Of a stretch of 16,934 nucleotides of DNA, positions 7,990 to 14,849 are shown one piece after another. Position 1 is the first letter of the stretch; every line of letters starts with the position of its first letter. Where the stretch lies: assembly GCA_910577185.1 (NCBI GenBank), contig CAJTLR010000078.1:1-16934 (forward strand). Reading direction: 5' to 3'. The notes under the pieces were generated by a model that was given only the letters and a program-made list of their open reading frames with translations, was not told the DNA's origin and did no database searches. Origin of the DNA: an uncultured Acetatifactor sp. Lineage in GTDB: Bacteria; Bacillota; Clostridia; Lachnospirales; Lachnospiraceae. The position numbers and the translations under genes are program-made.

Positions 7990-8544
7990 ATGCTGACAGA
8001 TGCTTGCAGTACGGGCAGGATAGAAGACGTGAGGGCCTTGTATGAGGCTGCTTTTCCAAAAGATGAGAAGAAGCCGTTTGAATTTATTCTGGAGAAACGC
8101 AAAGAGGGATTTTTTGATATCTGGGCCATAGAGAATAAGGACGGGGGCTTTGGCGGCCTGGCGATTATGCTGCTGTCAGAAGACCTGGCCCTGCTGGATT
8201 ATCTGGCGGTACATCCGGACTGCAGGGGCGCAGGGCTGGGCGGCAGTGCCCTGCATGCGCTGCGGGAGAAATACGGGAAGGAAAGAATTGTTGTTGAAAT
8301 TGAGAACACCCTGGGGCCGGCGGCAGAACAGGCGGAAAACCGGGAGGAACGCCTGCGCAGGAAGGCGTTTTATCTTCGGAACGGCATGACTCCCATGAAT
8401 TTTCTGGTGGATTTGTTCGGAGTGGAGATGGAAGTGCTCACTTTTGGCAGGAAACTGACTTATGAGGAGTATTATGCCATTTACCGGAAGGTGCTTCCGG
8501 ACAGGCTTCTGGAGAAGATCAGTCTGATTTCCGGCATGCCGTGA
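7990..8544 (+). CDS. GNAT-family N-acetyltransferase
   Basis: A 184-residue protein with the GNAT fold signature. A hydrophobic strand (LALLDYLAVHPDCRG) is followed by the acetyl-CoA pyrophosphate-binding loop CRGAGLGGSAL, the R/Q-x-x-G-x-G/A motif, near residues 78-88, and then a helix and strand KERIVVEIEN. The C-terminal part (about 130-184) lacks a motif I can place. GNAT enzymes transfer an acetyl group from acetyl-CoA to an amine on a small molecule, peptide or protein; the acceptor is unknown. The start is supported by AAGGAG at 7976-7981. The gene begins 18 nt after the ABC exporter stop, so the two are probably cotranscribed and the enzyme may modify or detoxify a related compound (inference). 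Confidence 0.85.
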   Translation: MLTDACSTGRIEDVRALYEAAFPKDEKKPFEFILEKRKEGFFDIWAIENKDGGFGGLAIMLLSEDLALLDYLAVHPDCRGAGLGGSALHALREKYGKERIVVEIENTLGPAAEQAENREERLRRKAFYLRNGMTPMNFLVDLFGVEMEVLTFGRKLTYEEYYAIYRKVLPDRLLEKISLISGMP

Positions 8545-8625
8545 ATAACCGGGGTTGGATGGACTCTGTTTTTGCCGGCGAGGGTACCGGGAGGACAGAG
8601 GTGGAACCGGAACAGGAGGAGGGAA

Positions 8626-10122
8626 ATGCAAAAATATGTAATGGCATTGGATCAGGGGACTACCAGTTCCCGGTGTATTTTATTTGACAAAGCAGGAAAA
8701 ATACATTGTATGTCACAGAAGGAATTTACCCAGTTTTATCCCAGGCCGGGCTGGGTAGAGCACAATCCCAAGGAAATATGGTCCTCCCAGCTGGCGGTGG
8801 CCACGGAATGTATGGCAATGACAGGGGTGGGGGCATCACAGATTGCTGCCATAGGCATCACCAATCAGCGGGAAACTACCATACTGTGGGACAAGAATAC
8901 CGGGGAACCGGTGTATAATGCCATTGTGTGGCAGTGCCGCCGTACTTCGGATATGATCGGGGAATTGAAAAAGGATGGTTTCGACAGGAAAATCCGGGAA
9001 AAGACGGGACTGGTACCGGATGCCTATTTCAGCGCGTCCAAAATCGCATGGATTCTGCAGAATGTGCCCGGGGCAAGGGAGAAAGCGGAAAACGGTGAAT
9101 TGTTGTTCGGCACAGTGGACACCTGGCTGATCTGGAATCTGACCAGAGGTGCGGTGCATGCCACCGATTATACCAATGCCTCCCGCACCATGCTGTTTGA
9201 CATCCGCAGATTGTGCTGGGATGAAGAAATCATGGAACGGTTTCAGATTCCGGCACGGCTGCTTCCGGCAGTGCATCCTTCCAGCCATATCTTTGGGCAT
9301 ACGGATGCCTCGGTACTGGGAGGGGAGATTCCCATTGCAGGGGCTGCAGGTGACCAGCAGGCCGCCTTGTTCGGGCAGTGCTGTTTTGAAAAAGGGGAAG
9401 TAAAAAATACTTATGGGACAGGCTGTTTTCTGCTGATGAACACGGGAGAGGATGCCATTGCTTCCGGATCAGGGCTGTTGACCACCATTGCCGCAGGTAC
9501 TTCCCACAAACCGGAATATGCCCTGGAGGGAAGTGTTTTTGTGGCAGGCGCTGGAGTGCAGTGGCTCAGGGACAGCATGCGTATGATCAGGACTGCGCCG
9601 CAGTCCCAGGAATACTGCGAGACAGTGGAAGATACCGCCGGTGTGTATCTGGTGCCGGCTTTTGCGGGCATGGGAGCGCCTTACTGGAATCAGTATGCGC
9701 GCGGAACTGTGGTGGGGCTCACCAGGGGATGTACCAAGGAGCATTTTATCCGGGCCACGCTGGAATCCATCGCTTATCAGACTGCTGATGTGATTCAGGC
9801 CATGGAGCAGGACAGCGGCATCCGGCTGAAAAATCTGAAAGTGGATGGCGGTGCCAGCTCCAATGATTTTCTGATGCAGTTCCAGGCGGACATTGTGGAT
9901 ACCCAGGTACACAGACCTGAGTGCATTGAAACTACGGCCCTTGGGGCGGCGTATCTGGCGGGCCTGGCGACGGGCTACTGGTGTGACAAAGAGGAAATCA
10001 AAGAAAACTGGCAGATCGGAAAAGTGTTTGAAGCCTCCATGAGTGATGAAAAAAGGGCGGCATTATTAAAAGGCTGGAAACGCGCCGTAAAATGTGCACT
10101 GGCCTGGGCCGAAGAAGAATAA
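8626..10122 (+). CDS. glpK: Glycerol kinase
   Basis: Full-length (498 residues) FGGY-family kinase that phosphorylates glycerol to sn-glycerol 3-phosphate with ATP in the cytosol. Seen directly: the N-terminal phosphate loop ALDQGTTSSR (7-16), GWVEHNPKEIW, the sugar-kinase signature region YFSASKIAWIL, the GAAGDQQAALFGQ motif, and the second FGGY signature starting GAPYWNQYARG. GlpKs of many low-GC Gram-positives have a histidine in a YHFYG-like loop just before the IPI(S/A)G motif that is phosphorylated by HPr. Here that segment reads DASVLGGEIPIAG without the histidine, so this control is predicted absent. A TTG at 8572 is in frame, but AGGAGGAGGG (8614-8623) places translation at ATG 8626. 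No glpF or glpD is adjacent, which is unusual for a dedicated glycerol operon. Confidence 0.96.
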   Translation: MQKYVMALDQGTTSSRCILFDKAGKIHCMSQKEFTQFYPRPGWVEHNPKEIWSSQLAVATECMAMTGVGASQIAAIGITNQRETTILWDKNTGEPVYNAIVWQCRRTSDMIGELKKDGFDRKIREKTGLVPDAYFSASKIAWILQNVPGAREKAENGELLFGTVDTWLIWNLTRGAVHATDYTNASRTMLFDIRRLCWDEEIMERFQIPARLLPAVHPSSHIFGHTDASVLGGEIPIAGAAGDQQAALFGQCCFEKGEVKNTYGTGCFLLMNTGEDAIASGSGLLTTIAAGTSHKPEYALEGSVFVAGAGVQWLRDSMRMIRTAPQSQEYCETVEDTAGVYLVPAFAGMGAPYWNQYARGTVVGLTRGCTKEHFIRATLESIAYQTADVIQAMEQDSGIRLKNLKVDGGASSNDFLMQFQADIVDTQVHRPECIETTALGAAYLAGLATGYWCDKEEIKENWQIGKVFEASMSDEKRAALLKGWKRAVKCALAWAEEE

Positions 10123-10162
10123 ATGAAGCAAAGAGACGGAACTGGAATAAGAAAGGAATAAT

Positions 10163-11353
10163 ATGCTGGTTCAAAAGTATAGGGATATGTTGTCGGGAAA
10201 GTCCGTGATCAGGGAACTGTCAGAGTTTGCCACTGCCAGGGGGCAGGAGATCGGATATGAAAATGTATATGATTTTAGTCTGGGGAATCCGTCGGTTCCC
10301 GCGCCCCGGGAATTTACGGGTGCCATGATGGGGATGCTGCGGGATATGGGAGCCAACGAACTTCACGGATACAGCCCCAGCCTTGGGATTACCAGTGTCA
10401 GGGAAGCCGTGGCGGCTTCCCTGGAGAAGCGGTTCGGGCTGCCTTACCGGAAGGAGCACATTTTTATGGCTGTGGGGGCTGCCGGCGCCCTGGCCCATGC
10501 GTTCCGGCTGGTGACGGAGCCAGGGGATGAGATTCTTACATTTGCGCCGTTTTTTCCGGAATACCATCCTTATGTGGACCTGACGGGGGCAAAGCTGAAA
10601 GTAGTCCCGCCGGATACGGAGAACTTTCAAATTCATTTTGGGAAACTGGAAGAGATGCTTACGGACAAAGTCATGGCAGTGTTGATCAACACGCCCAACA
10701 ATCCTTCCGGGGTGGTTTACTCTGCAGACACTTTGCGGAGGCTGGCAGATTTGCTGCGGACGAAATCCGATGAGTACAAACACCCGATTTACCTGATTTC
10801 CGATGAGCCCTACCGGGAGATTGTCTTTGCGGGAGTGGAGGCGCCATGTGTGTCGCAATTTTATGACAATACTGTCATGTGCTATTCTTTTTCCAAATCA
10901 CTTTCCATTCCGGGAGAACGTATCGGCTATGTAGCAGTGAATCCCCGATGCAGGGATGCTGTGGATATGGTTAATATGTGCGGACAGATTTCCAGGGGAA
11001 TCGGCCACAACTGCCCGCCCTCCATGATTCAGCTGGCAGTGGCGCAGGTGCTGGATAAGACGGCAGACTTAAGTGTCTATGAGACGAACATGAATCTTCT
11101 CTATCATGAGCTGACGGCGCTTGGATTTTTCTGTGTGAAGCCCGGCGGGACTTTCTATATTTTCCCCAGGGCACTGGAGGAAGATGCAAAAGCATTTTGC
11201 CGCAAGGCGCTGAAATATGACCTGATCCTGGTGCCGGGAGATTCCTTCGGCGCCCCGGGATATTTCCGGATGGCATATTGCATTGACACGGAAAAGGTGG
11301 AGCGGTCCCTGGGGGCGCTGCGGAAATTTGTGGCGGAAGTGTACAAGGGATGA
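10163..11353 (+). CDS. Pyridoxal phosphate-dependent class I/II aminotransferase
   Basis: A 396-residue fold-type I aminotransferase of the AspC-like group. Visible landmarks are SLGNPSVP near residue 40, the cofactor-ring segment AVGAAGAL (103-110), NTPNNPSG (176-183), LISDEPYRE with D214 contacting the pyridine nitrogen, YSFSKSLS with the Schiff-base lysine K245, and GERIGY with R253. A C-terminal arginine in FRMAY probably binds substrate carboxylate. The family moves amino groups between an amino acid and a 2-oxo acid; specificity cannot be set by eye. The start at 10163 follows AGAAAGGA about 6 nt upstream. Its stop overlaps the start of the DUF3781 gene (ATGA, 11350-11353), indicating translational coupling. 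Confidence 0.92.
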   Translation: MLVQKYRDMLSGKSVIRELSEFATARGQEIGYENVYDFSLGNPSVPAPREFTGAMMGMLRDMGANELHGYSPSLGITSVREAVAASLEKRFGLPYRKEHIFMAVGAAGALAHAFRLVTEPGDEILTFAPFFPEYHPYVDLTGAKLKVVPPDTENFQIHFGKLEEMLTDKVMAVLINTPNNPSGVVYSADTLRRLADLLRTKSDEYKHPIYLISDEPYREIVFAGVEAPCVSQFYDNTVMCYSFSKSLSIPGERIGYVAVNPRCRDAVDMVNMCGQISRGIGHNCPPSMIQLAVAQVLDKTADLSVYETNMNLLYHELTALGFFCVKPGGTFYIFPRALEEDAKAFCRKALKYDLILVPGDSFGAPGYFRMAYCIDTEKVERSLGALRKFVAEVYKG

Positions 11354-11598
11354 ATGCGCTGCTGGAGAATACGGACAGACTTCACACCACGGAGATGGGC
11401 GTGGCACGTATCAGGAAGAATCTTTCCCTTGACACGGAAGATGTGGTATCCTGGTGCAGGATGAAAATACTGGATGAGCGCGCATCTGTGGAGAGAAGGG
11501 GAAAAAACTGGTATGTAACAGTAAGCGGCTGTATCATTACGGTAAATGCCCACAGTTATACCATTATCACTGCGCACAGAATCAGGAAAGAAACGTAA
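11350..11598 (+). CDS. DUF3781 family small protein
   Basis: This 82-residue protein matches what I know of DUF3781: an N-terminal TDRLHTTEMG segment, KNLSLDTEDVVSWC, then KNWYVTVSG and the characteristic C-terminal VNAHSYTIITAHR. The family is common in Clostridia and has no established function. The compact, Trp/His-containing C-terminus and absence of a signal peptide suggest a soluble cytosolic protein. It overlaps the aminotransferase stop by four bases (ATGA), so ribosomes finishing that gene probably reinitiate here. A 46-nt gap leads to the patatin gene. Confidence 0.85.
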   Translation: MNALLENTDRLHTTEMGVARIRKNLSLDTEDVVSWCRMKILDERASVERRGKNWYVTVSGCIITVNAHSYTIITAHRIRKET

Positions 11599-11644
11599 CA
11601 TAAATACAGAAAGGATATTTCGGGAAAAGGGAGGCATAAGGGAT

Positions 11645-12496
11645 ATGTATCAGGCAGGACTCGTGCTGGAAGGCGGCGGAATGAGAGGCGTCTATACAGC
11701 CGGGGTAATAGATTTTTTTCTGGACAAAGGAATTGAGTTTTCCAGTGTATACGGGGTCTCCGCAGGTGCCTGCAGCATGTGCAGTTATCTGTCGAAACAG
11801 CGGAGCCGGGCCCTGGATGTCTGCATTGATTATCTTGGCACCAGAAAGTACTGCAGTCTGTGGAGTCTGCTGACCACAGGGGATTTGTTCCATGTGGACA
11901 TGAACTATCATCTGGTGCCGGAATATCTGTATCCATATGATTATGAGACATTTGATAAATACCGGGGAAAGGCTTACAGTGTGGCCACGGATATCGTCAG
12001 TGGGAAGCCGGTTTATTTCCGGATCCGGGATATGAGGACGGACATTGATAAAATCCGTGCATCCGCGTCCCTGCCCCTTGTGTCCAGAAACGTAAAAATT
12101 GAAGGAAACCTGTATCTGGATGGAGGGATCAGCGATTCCATTCCCCTGCAGAAATCCGTTCTGGATGGAAACCGTAAGAATATCGTGGTCATGACAAAGG
12201 AAGAGGGATATGTGCGGAAGCCCACTTCCAGACTGGGGATGATCAGGGTCAGGTATGCGCGCTACCCGAAGGTGGCTGAACTGATGGCAGCGCGTCATAT
12301 TCATTATAACGAGCAGCTGGCGTATATCGCCCGTATGCAGGAAAAAGGCCAGGCGTTTGTGATACGTCCCAAGACTGTGGATAATGTAAGGCGGGTGGAA
12401 ACGGATGTGGAAAAATTAAGGGCTCTGTACCGCCAGGGATATGAGGACGCGGCCGGGTCTTATGAAGAACTGCTGGCGTTTTTGGGAGATGCCTGA
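11645..12496 (+). CDS. Patatin-like phospholipase / acyl hydrolase
   Basis: A 283-residue bacterial patatin. The oxyanion-hole motif is GGGMRG (10-15), the nucleophile elbow is GVSAG with Ser39, and the catalytic dyad aspartate is D159 in LDGGISDSIPL. These three motifs define the Ser-Asp dyad of patatin-type lipases. The likely reaction is hydrolysis of an acyl ester of a phospholipid or related lipid. No signal peptide is seen, so it should act in the cytosol or on the inner membrane face. An upstream in-frame ATG at 11546 would add 33 charged residues overlapping the DUF3781 gene; AAAAGGGAGG at 11625-11634 favours ATG 11645. It is the last gene of the run that begins at 3597; I see no strong terminator after it, only the next promoter. 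Confidence 0.9.
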   Translation: MYQAGLVLEGGGMRGVYTAGVIDFFLDKGIEFSSVYGVSAGACSMCSYLSKQRSRALDVCIDYLGTRKYCSLWSLLTTGDLFHVDMNYHLVPEYLYPYDYETFDKYRGKAYSVATDIVSGKPVYFRIRDMRTDIDKIRASASLPLVSRNVKIEGNLYLDGGISDSIPLQKSVLDGNRKNIVVMTKEEGYVRKPTSRLGMIRVRYARYPKVAELMAARHIHYNEQLAYIARMQEKGQAFVIRPKTVDNVRRVETDVEKLRALYRQGYEDAAGSYEELLAFLGDA

Positions 12497-12584
12497 AAAT
12501 TGTTTTCCGGGGGCAGATGTCCTGGAGTGAAAGGGAAAGCGGGGAAAACCGCCGGAAAAATATATGCCGGAGCGGAACTTATTT

Positions 12585-12613
12585 TTGACAGACGGGGGAG
12601 CGCGTGGTATGAT
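12585..12613 (+). promoter_or_regulatory. Consensus sigma-A promoter for uppP
   Basis: TTGACA (12585-12590) and TATGAT (12608-12613) are separated by 17 bp. The -35 box is perfect and the -10 is one base from consensus. Transcription would start near 12620, making uppP independent of the upstream operon. Confidence 0.8.
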
Positions 12614-12619
12614 ATGCCT

Positions 12620-12742
12620 GCAGGAAAAGGCGTAACCCGGGTGCAGGAAAAACTTATGCGGATGGCATTTTAGCCACAGCCGGTTCATATGCTTGAAGGT
12701 ACGGGTACGTCACTGCAAAAGTGAAAGATGGGAGAGTGTGGT
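12620..12742 (+). promoter_or_regulatory. About 120-nt 5' leader of uppP, class not recognised
   Basis: The distance from the predicted start of transcription to the ATG is much longer than a simple leader needs. It contains GCAGGAAAA twice (after GCCT near 12618 and again near 12643), CCCGGG near 12638, and a small hairpin TCACT-GCAAA-AGTGA (12710-12724) just ahead of the Shine-Dalgarno GGGAGAG. I do not recognise a known riboswitch core, and no transcription-terminating hairpin with a T-tract is apparent. Confidence 0.3.
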
Positions 12743-13618
12743 ATGATAGAAATTATCAAGGCAATTATCTATGGCATTGTGGAAGGCATTACGGAATGGC
12801 TTCCCATCAGCAGCACAGGTCATTTAATCCTGGTGGAAAGCCTGATGCCGTTTCAGACGGTCAAAGACGGGGGAACGGTGAGCGAAGATTTTTTCGGGAT
12901 GTTTGATGTGGTGATTCAGCTGGGGGCGATTCTGGCGGTGGTAGTACTGTTCTGGAGCCGTATCTGGCCATTTGCCCTGACGAAAAAGGAAAGGGAAAAA
13001 GAAGGCGGGACAGGGGTAATGTCGTTTTTCAAAAAGGATATCTGGGTCCTGTGGTTTAAGATACTGGTCTCCTGTGTGCCCGCGGCAGTTATCGGTGTGC
13101 TGTTTGATGATGTGTTTGACGCATTGTTTTATAATCCACCATGTGTGGCCATTGCGCTGATTGTATTCGGTATTGCGTTTATTGTGATAGAGAACTGGAA
13201 TAAGGGGCGGCATCCCCGGGTGAGGGAACTGTCGGAAATTACATATCAGACTGCCCTGATGATCGGTGTTTTCCAGCTGCTGGCGGCTATTTTTCCCGGT
13301 ACGTCCAGATCGGGCGCCACTATCGTGGGAGCCCTGCTGATCGGCGTGTCAAGAACCGTGGCGGCAGAATATACCTTTTTCCTGGCCATTCCCGTCATGT
13401 TCGGGGCAAGTCTTCTGAAAGTGGTGAAGTTTGGTTTTGCGTTTACATCCCTTGAACTGACGCTGCTGATTACAGGAACCGTGGTATCCTTTATCGTGTC
13501 CCTGTTTGTGCTCCGGTTCCTGATGAGCTATATCAAAAAGCACGATTTTAAAGTGTTTGGCTGGTACCGTATTGCACTGGGAGCGGTGGTGCTTTTGTAT
13601 TTTGGCATTGTTGCGTAA
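12743..13618 (+). CDS. uppP: Undecaprenyl-diphosphate phosphatase (UppP/BacA)
   Basis: A 291-residue polytopic membrane protein. It dephosphorylates undecaprenyl diphosphate to the monophosphate, recycling the lipid carrier for peptidoglycan and other wall polymers, and its overproduction is known to raise bacitracin tolerance. Catalytic motif 1 is EGITEWLPISSTGH (E14, E18, S24, H27, matching E17, E21, S27 and H30 of E. coli BacA with an offset of 3). Motif 2 is PGTSRSGA with R189. Several hydrophobic helices follow, and a charged cytosolic loop lies at 80-98. An in-frame ATG at 12728 would add five residues (MGECG) but would overlap the GGGAGAG ribosome binding site, so ATG 12743 is chosen. 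It has its own promoter and terminator, so it is a monocistronic unit. Confidence 0.96.
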   Translation: MIEIIKAIIYGIVEGITEWLPISSTGHLILVESLMPFQTVKDGGTVSEDFFGMFDVVIQLGAILAVVVLFWSRIWPFALTKKEREKEGGTGVMSFFKKDIWVLWFKILVSCVPAAVIGVLFDDVFDALFYNPPCVAIALIVFGIAFIVIENWNKGRHPRVRELSEITYQTALMIGVFQLLAAIFPGTSRSGATIVGALLIGVSRTVAAEYTFFLAIPVMFGASLLKVVKFGFAFTSLELTLLITGTVVSFIVSLFVLRFLMSYIKKHDFKVFGWYRIALGAVVLLYFGIVA

Positions 13619-13655
13619 CGGCAGTATTGCTGGAGTGCATGCAGGCCGGGATTTT

Positions 13656-13682
13656 GGATAAAAGAAATCGGATAAAAGAAAT
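13656..13682 (+). repeat. 13-bp direct repeat GGATAAAAGAAAT
   Basis: Two exact copies (13656-13668 and 13670-13682) separated by one base, immediately before the uppP terminator stem. It could be simple slippage. No function is evident. Confidence 0.8.
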
Positions 13683-13683
13683 G

Positions 13684-13720
13684 AAAGCCTTGCGGCTCCG
13701 GAGAGGACCGCAAGGCTTTT
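13684..13720 (+). terminator. Intrinsic terminator after uppP
   Basis: A 12-bp perfect stem, AAAGCCTTGCGG (13684-13695) with CCGCAAGGCTTT (13708-13719), encloses a 12-nt loop that itself contains CTCCGGAG. The right arm ends in TTTT, and the left arm is preceded by an A-rich stretch. It lies 66 nt after the uppP stop and could also stop transcription from the minus strand. Confidence 0.9.
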
Positions 13721-13859
13721 AACATGTATTCTTCCAGGAAACTGATACGCCGGAGTTCTTTCCGGGTGCCTTCGCAATGTCATGGTTCTTCTTCACAATT
13801 GCCTGTAATTCTCTTATCCTGCTGTATTTTGCTTTTAAATCTTCGGCTCCTAAGTTCAT
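13719..13859 (-). pseudogene. Minus-strand 46-codon ORF, probably a C-terminal gene remnant
   Basis: From the ATG at 13859 the minus strand reads 46 codons (starting MNLGAEDLKAKYSRIRELQA) to a TAA at 13721-13719. The frame is open upstream to a stop at 13937-13935 and would add NNQSEIADSINTRKIF without another ATG. The sequence looks protein-like (hydrophilic, helical, Lys/Glu-rich) and not random, but it lacks an identifiable domain. It ends on the arm of the uppP terminator. I read it as the tail of a deleted gene, possibly from a mobile element; a true small protein is the alternative. Confidence 0.35.
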
Positions 13860-13963
13860 GAATATCTTACGGGTATTTATGCTGTCCGCAATTTCGCTTT
13901 GGTTATTGTATATCCCAGATGAAGAAATGATTGACTAAATACAAGAATATGGATAATAAATAC

Positions 13964-13991
13964 TTGCAAAATAAAGAAAAACAATTATAAT
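13964..13991 (+). promoter_or_regulatory. Promoter of the deoR-kinase operon
   Basis: TTGCAA (13964-13969) and TATAAT (13986-13991) are separated by 16 bp in very AT-rich DNA. The start would be near 13998, directly at the edge of the 20-bp tandem repeat. A second -35-like TTGACT at 13931-13936 lacks a well-spaced -10 (GATAAT after only 15 bp). Confidence 0.6.
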
Positions 13992-14000
13992 AAAATATAA

Positions 14001-14040
14001 ACAAGATAAAACAAATAAAAACAAGATAAAACAAATATGA
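14001..14040 (+). repeat. Two tandem 20-bp repeats, candidate DeoR operator
   Basis: ACAAGATAAAACAAAT(A) occurs at 14001 and again at 14021, with identity over 17-18 bp including the preceding A. The copies lie right after the predicted transcription start and before the Shine-Dalgarno of a DeoR-family gene. Two turns of helix (20 bp) separate them, so both face the same side of the DNA, as expected for cooperative repressor binding. An operator role is inferred from position; the low-complexity composition weakens the case. Confidence 0.5.
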
Positions 14041-14062
14041 TTATAAATTGGGGGTGTTTATT

Positions 14063-14845
14063 ATGTTTATGGAAGAACGTCAAAAGGATATTATAAACAA
14101 AATAAACAAGACAGGACGAATTCTGGTATCGGAAATACAGGAATGTTATCAGGTTTCTGCGGACTGTGCAAGGCGGGACTTAAGGGTATTGGAAAGTAAA
14201 GGATTACTGCAGAGAACGCATGGAGGTGCCATTGCGGTGAAGTCAAAAGAAATTTATCCCGCCCCCACATACAATCCGGCAGATGTAAAAGAAATACAGG
14301 CCGATTATCTGGCGGTTGCCAGGAAGGCAGTGGAATATATTGAAAACAAGGATGTCATTTATATTACCACATCTCTGACCGGATATTATATGGCCGAAAT
14401 TTTGCCGGAGGATGTGGTGGCCACGGTGCTGACCAATTCTGTCACCATTGCGGAGGTACTGCGGAAAAAAATGAATATAACCGCGATTTTGCTGGGTGGT
14501 GAAATGTCCCACCGTGGCCACTGCCATGATTTTTATACCATTCAAATGGTAAAAAATATCCGGATGGATAAGGCATTTTTGTCACACACGGCATTATCCC
14601 TGGACTTTGGAGCCTCCATTCATGAGCCGTCTGGTGTGGAGTTTGGAAAAGCCGTTATGGAGAACAGCGCAATGAATATTGGATTATATCCGTCCAGGAA
14701 GATAGGGAAAAATTCCATACATTCTGTATGCCGGATACAGGATTACGATTTGCTGATTACGGACAGCAATGTATCCGAGGATTTTCTGATGCAGGTAAGA
14801 GAGCTTGGAGTGGCTGTGGAAACGGCTGAAATGAAAGGAGTATGA
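14063..14845 (+). CDS. DeoR/GlpR-family transcriptional repressor
   Basis: A 260-residue regulator with the standard two-part layout. The N-terminal winged helix-turn-helix (about residues 6-58) ends in the family-typical RDLRVLESKGLLQRTHGGA. The C-terminal DeoR sensor domain (about 75-235) shows LTNSVTIAEVL, AILLGGEMS and a late DLLITDSNVS segment. The sensor domain usually binds a phosphorylated sugar or related metabolite that lifts repression. A TTG at 14048 is in frame, but it sits at the GGGGGTG Shine-Dalgarno (14050-14056), so ATG 14063 is used. The next gene starts 4 nt after its stop. It probably regulates its own operon through the adjacent tandem repeats. Confidence 0.9.
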   Translation: MFMEERQKDIINKINKTGRILVSEIQECYQVSADCARRDLRVLESKGLLQRTHGGAIAVKSKEIYPAPTYNPADVKEIQADYLAVARKAVEYIENKDVIYITTSLTGYYMAEILPEDVVATVLTNSVTIAEVLRKKMNITAILLGGEMSHRGHCHDFYTIQMVKNIRMDKAFLSHTALSLDFGASIHEPSGVEFGKAVMENSAMNIGLYPSRKIGKNSIHSVCRIQDYDLLITDSNVSEDFLMQVRELGVAVETAEMKGV

Positions 14846-14849
14846 ACGA

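Larger units (their letters stand above)
13619..14062. other. Intergenic stretch between uppP and the deoR-type gene
   Basis: This 444-base stretch has no confident gene. In order it contains a 13-bp direct repeat (13656-13682), an intrinsic terminator (13684-13720), a decayed minus-strand reading frame (13719 to about 13934), then strongly AT-rich DNA from about 13925 with a promoter and a 20-bp tandem repeat. Base composition shifts sharply from mid-GC to AT-rich across it, marking a boundary between core-like and accessory DNA. Confidence 0.7.

Noticed and set aside
8545..8625. Extended N-terminus of glycerol kinase from TTG 8572
   Set aside because: The Arg-rich extension is not found in GlpK, and the AGGAGGAGGG motif lies inside it just before the conserved start.
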